Of a stretch of 64,000 nucleotides of DNA, positions 61,660-64,000 are shown in pieces. Under the pieces are notes generated by a model. It did not search any database, was not told where the DNA came from, and saw nothing but the letters and a program-made list of their open reading frames with translations. A program made the translations under genes and the position numbers. Where the stretch lies: NCBI RefSeq assembly GCF_030944405.1, contig NZ_CP132339.1, forward strand, positions 5,890,001 through 5,954,000, given 5' to 3'. Origin of the DNA: Janthinobacterium sp. J1-1. GTDB lineage: Bacteria > Pseudomonadota > Gammaproteobacteria > Burkholderiales > Burkholderiaceae_D. Within the stretch, counting starts at the first letter, position 1, and each line of letters starts with the position of its first letter.

Positions 61660-62844
61660 CTAGATGTTCCGGCTGACCGTGATGGCCCACTGGTAGGCTT
61701 GCAGCAGGCTGCGCCAATATGTTTCACCGTCGATGCCGGCGCGCGCCAGGCTGGCGGCTGGCGGCGTGGTACCGCTTTCGGCCAGCGCCAGCATGGCGCC
61801 CAGTTCGCCGCTGCGGTCCAGCAAGGCGCCGCTGACGGCCGGGTCCAGGTTGAGGGTGGCGATAATGTCGGGCATATCCATGCCCAGCAAGGTGTCGAGC
61901 AGGGAAAACACGCCGGTCATGAAGGCCAGGTCCTGCGCCGCGCGGTCGCCGCCGCGCAACTGGCACAGCGACTCCATCTGCGCCGCGCGCACGGCCGCCA
62001 GCGGCAGCAGCGGATTGATCTTGCCATCGTCCTGCTGGCGCGCATACAGCAGCAATTGCAGCCAGCGCTGCAGCTGGCGCCGGCCCAGCAGGGTGATGGC
62101 CTGGTTAAAACTGGTGATGGTCGCCGTGAAACCGAAGGCGGCCGAGTTGACCAGTTTGAGCAGATGATAGGCCAGCGCCGGATCCTGCTTGAGCGGCACT
62201 TCGAGTTCCTGCACGTCGGCGTCGCGCGCCAGCAGGCCCAGCAGCGCCAGCAGGCGGCGGCGCGAGGTGCCCTCTTCCGCTTCGCTGTGGCGGCGCGCGC
62301 TGCGCAGCGCGTAGTCGCCGGCAAACCAGCTGGCGCCCAGCGCCGCCACGGCGGCCAGGCTGTCGGTATCGGCAATATTGTAGGCCAGGTGGGGACCGGG
62401 CAAGGTCATCAGCTGATGCAGGCCCGGCAGTTCGCCGGCCGCATCGATGCCCAGCGCGCGCGCGTCGACATATGCTGCCGTGACGGGACCGGCGCCCGGG
62501 CCGTCGAGCACGATGCGGTAGCCGGCCTCGCGCCAATGCAAGCAGGTTTTCTGGACTTGTTTATTCGCGGCCGCGGCGGCGGGCAGGCGGAAGATGGTGC
62601 GCTGTGGCACGAGGTGCGGCAGGAGCTGGGACAGCAACGCTTCGTCCGCGCCATGCGGGTCGCTGACGGGAATGATGCAATCGAGCGGCGCCAGGTGGGC
62701 GTAGACATCGGCCACCGCCAGCGCGGCCAGCAGTGCGCCCGTTTGCTGCGGAACATGAAAGCTGACCGCCACCCACTCGTTATGCGCGTTGGCAACTGCT
62801 TGTAATCCCACCAAAGGAAACAGGTTTGATTCAGACGTTGACAT
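61660..62844 (-). CDS. HDOD-domain protein with degenerate EAL-like N-terminus (YuxH type)
   Basis: The 394-aa protein has an N-terminal half (about 1-190) resembling an EAL domain without its catalytic motif. The C-terminal HDOD domain (about 200-390) has LLALLGLLARDADVQELEVPLKQDPALAYHLLKLVNSAAFG and RRQLQRWLQLLLYA. HDOD proteins are signalling or regulatory. The pairing with the GGDEF-EAL gene, one base downstream, suggests it acts in the same c-di-GMP circuit. Confidence 0.87.
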   Translation of the reverse strand: MSTSESNLFPLVGLQAVANAHNEWVAVSFHVPQQTGALLAALAVADVYAHLAPLDCIIPVSDPHGADEALLSQLLPHLVPQRTIFRLPAAAAANKQVQKTCLHWREAGYRIVLDGPGAGPVTAAYVDARALGIDAAGELPGLHQLMTLPGPHLAYNIADTDSLAAVAALGASWFAGDYALRSARRHSEAEEGTSRRRLLALLGLLARDADVQELEVPLKQDPALAYHLLKLVNSAAFGFTATITSFNQAITLLGRRQLQRWLQLLLYARQQDDGKINPLLPLAAVRAAQMESLCQLRGGDRAAQDLAFMTGVFSLLDTLLGMDMPDIIATLNLDPAVSGALLDRSGELGAMLALAESGTTPPAASLARAGIDGETYWRSLLQAYQWAITVSRNI

Positions 62845-63041
62845 CGATCATCTCGTAGGGGGTAAGGCAAAAATAGTCAATAAACCTGGTATCGCCGGCA
62901 AGCTGGCCAAAGCGGGCATGACAGTTCGACAGCAAGAATCATTCTATCCGAATCTCACGCGCACAACAGTTTAATATTGGCAATAAATGTTCAAAAAAAA
63001 CATTCTATCAAGAAACTAACCTCGCACGCGCACTGCTCCTG

Positions 63042-63677
63042 TCACGCCGCACCGGCATCGAATTGCGCGTGCTCGACCGCGTATTTGATCAGTTCGGCCT
63101 GTCCTTCGATGCCCAGCTTGCGCTTGATGTTCAGGCGGTGGGTCTCGACCGTGCGCACGCTCAGGTCCAGGTCGCGCGCGATCTGCTTGTTCGACTGGCC
63201 GCCCGCGATATGCTGCAGCACCTGCTGTTCGCGCAGGGTCAGGAAAGTGTCTTGCACTTGCGGGCGTGACAGCTGCCTGGCCAGCGCCGCGCTGTAATAA
63301 ATACCGCCGGACATCACCGTCTCGATGGCGAAGACGATATCCTTGCCGGGCGCATCTTTCAGCACGTAGCCGCGCGCGCCGGCGGCAATCGCCTGCGACA
63401 CGTATTCGAGCTTGTCGTGCATGGACAGGATCAGCACGGCGATCTGCGGAAACGCCTGCTTGAACAGGCCGGTCGCTTCGATGCCATTGGTGCCGCGCAT
63501 ATTGATGTCCATCAGCACCAGGTCCACCTGGTGCGCGCGCGCCTGCTGCAGCGCTTCGTCCGCGCCGCCGGCCTCGGCCACCACGTCGAAATGCGGCACC
63601 GCCTCCAGGCGCGCGCGCAAGCCGTCGCGCACCAGCGGGTGATCGTCGACCAGCAAAATGCGTATGGTTTCAGTCAT
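63042..63677 (-). CDS. NarL/LuxR-type response regulator
   Basis: This 211-aa regulator has a receiver domain with the acidic pair VDDHP, the phosphoacceptor Asp (LVLMDINMRG, about residue 57) and Lys (GYVLKDAPG). A C-terminal LuxR helix-turn-helix follows (LREQQVLQHIAGGQSNKQIARDLDLSVRTVETHRLNIKRKLG). It is 12 bases downstream of the histidine-kinase gene, so the two form a two-component pair. The signal is unknown. Confidence 0.93.
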   Translation of the reverse strand: MTETIRILLVDDHPLVRDGLRARLEAVPHFDVVAEAGGADEALQQARAHQVDLVLMDINMRGTNGIEATGLFKQAFPQIAVLILSMHDKLEYVSQAIAAGARGYVLKDAPGKDIVFAIETVMSGGIYYSAALARQLSRPQVQDTFLTLREQQVLQHIAGGQSNKQIARDLDLSVRTVETHRLNIKRKLGIEGQAELIKYAVEHAQFDAGAA

Positions 63678-63689
63678 GAGTCTGTTCAG

Positions 63690-64000
63690 TCATCGTTGTG
63701 GATTGAAGGGCAGGCGCGCCAGCACCACCGTGCCGCCGGGCGCCGAGGCGATATGCAGGCTGCCGCCGATGGCTTCCATGCGTTCCGTCATGTTGCGCAG
63801 GCCGATGCCGCGCTGCGGGTGCAGGGCGATGCCGTCGGCGTCGAAGCCGCCGCCATTGTCCTCGATGCGCAGCTCGACCACGCCGTGTGCTTCGCGCAGG
63901 CCGACCAGCACTTCGCTGGCATTGGCATGACGCTCGCTGTTGGTCAGCGCTTCCTGGGCGATACGGAACAGCACCGTATTGACCATGTCGGGCAAGCCTT
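63690..64000 (-). CDS. NarX/DegS-type histidine kinase, C-terminal part
   Basis: The frame runs off the end of the window. The visible end has the HATPase_c region with LFRIAQEALTNSERHANASEVLVGL, EDNGGGFD and QRGIGLRNMTERMEAIGG, the pattern of HisKA_3-type kinases that pair with NarL-type regulators. The rest lies beyond position 64000. Confidence 0.85.
   Translation of the reverse strand, partial: GLPDMVNTVLFRIAQEALTNSERHANASEVLVGLREAHGVVELRIEDNGGGFDADGIALHPQRGIGLRNMTERMEAIGGSLHIASAPGGTVVLARLPFNPQR

Overview
The window reads as chromosomal DNA of a GC-rich betaproteobacterium of the Oxalobacteraceae (Janthinobacterium/Duganella/Massilia type). Pointers are a Burkholderiales-type trimeric porin, a Gcr-type 'site-specific recombinase', a DUF3079 protein, an ArgP/LysE pair, NhaR beside TerC, and Betaproteobacterial msbA and ribonuclease Z. 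The genus is inferred from gene content, not from a search. No rRNA, CRISPR array or intact integrase was seen. One tRNA is present, tRNA-Ser(TGA).

Layout. 0-5.3 kb: end of a DUF3617-like gene, a porin, the Gcr-type protein and a cardiolipin-synthase lipoprotein. 5.4-8.4 kb: a ParDE toxin-antitoxin pair and a PAP2 / diacylglycerol-kinase / metallophosphoesterase operon. 8.5-8.8 kb: an orphan 74-aa gene behind two tandem LexA boxes. 9-23.4 kb: housekeeping and metabolic genes (AI-2E-family permease, DUF1501/DUF1800 pair, quinone oxidoreductase with a divergent LysR, glycerate 2-kinase with divergent CdaR, YnfA, TerC with divergent NhaR, ClC antiporter, MarR). TerC has a 14-aa leader peptide whose stop overlaps its start codon.

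23.5-30.5 kb is the most unusual part. It is a five-gene, one-strand cluster: glycine-zipper protein, caspase-like lipoprotein, DUF4384-like secreted protein, 994-aa tubulin/FtsZ-like protein and a zinc-ribbon/TPR membrane protein. A short motif ([YF]-[ST]-[AS]-K-[AS]-[IL]-[VF]-F) occurs three times in the DUF4384-like protein and once in the caspase. This suggests a protease/substrate or shared-partner relationship.

31-43.4 kb: msbA and a 28-aa membrane peptide missed by ordinary ORF calling, ribonuclease Z, Sel1 protein, GNAT, TetR/MFS pair, prolyl-tRNA editing protein, DUF3079, ArgP with LysE, ACT protein, a glycosyltransferase-like protein, a membrane metallophosphoesterase and an ADP-ribosylglycohydrolase. 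43.5-49.2 kb: a PAS-winged-helix regulator, a stand-alone secretin and a 904-aa exported protein with a jacalin-like C-terminus. The last two share an almost superimposable promoter with a 10-bp-spaced direct repeat, so they form a small putative regulon. 49.9-54.0 kb: a minimal chemosensory operon (CheA-like kinase, short MCP, CheX-like phosphatase, CheY).

54-59.5 kb is an accessory zone of lower GC. It holds a HEPN(TIGR02391)-HEAT protein, a 137-bp MITE-like element, an AT-rich reverse transcriptase of the defence/Abi kind, and phage debris. The segment with the reverse transcriptase lies between two copies of a hairpin-rich repeat carrying the acceptor end of tRNA-Ser, as expected for an island inserted at that tRNA. 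59.6-64 kb returns to core genes: a PAS-GGDEF-EAL protein, an HDOD protein, and a NarL-type regulator with the end of its histidine kinase.
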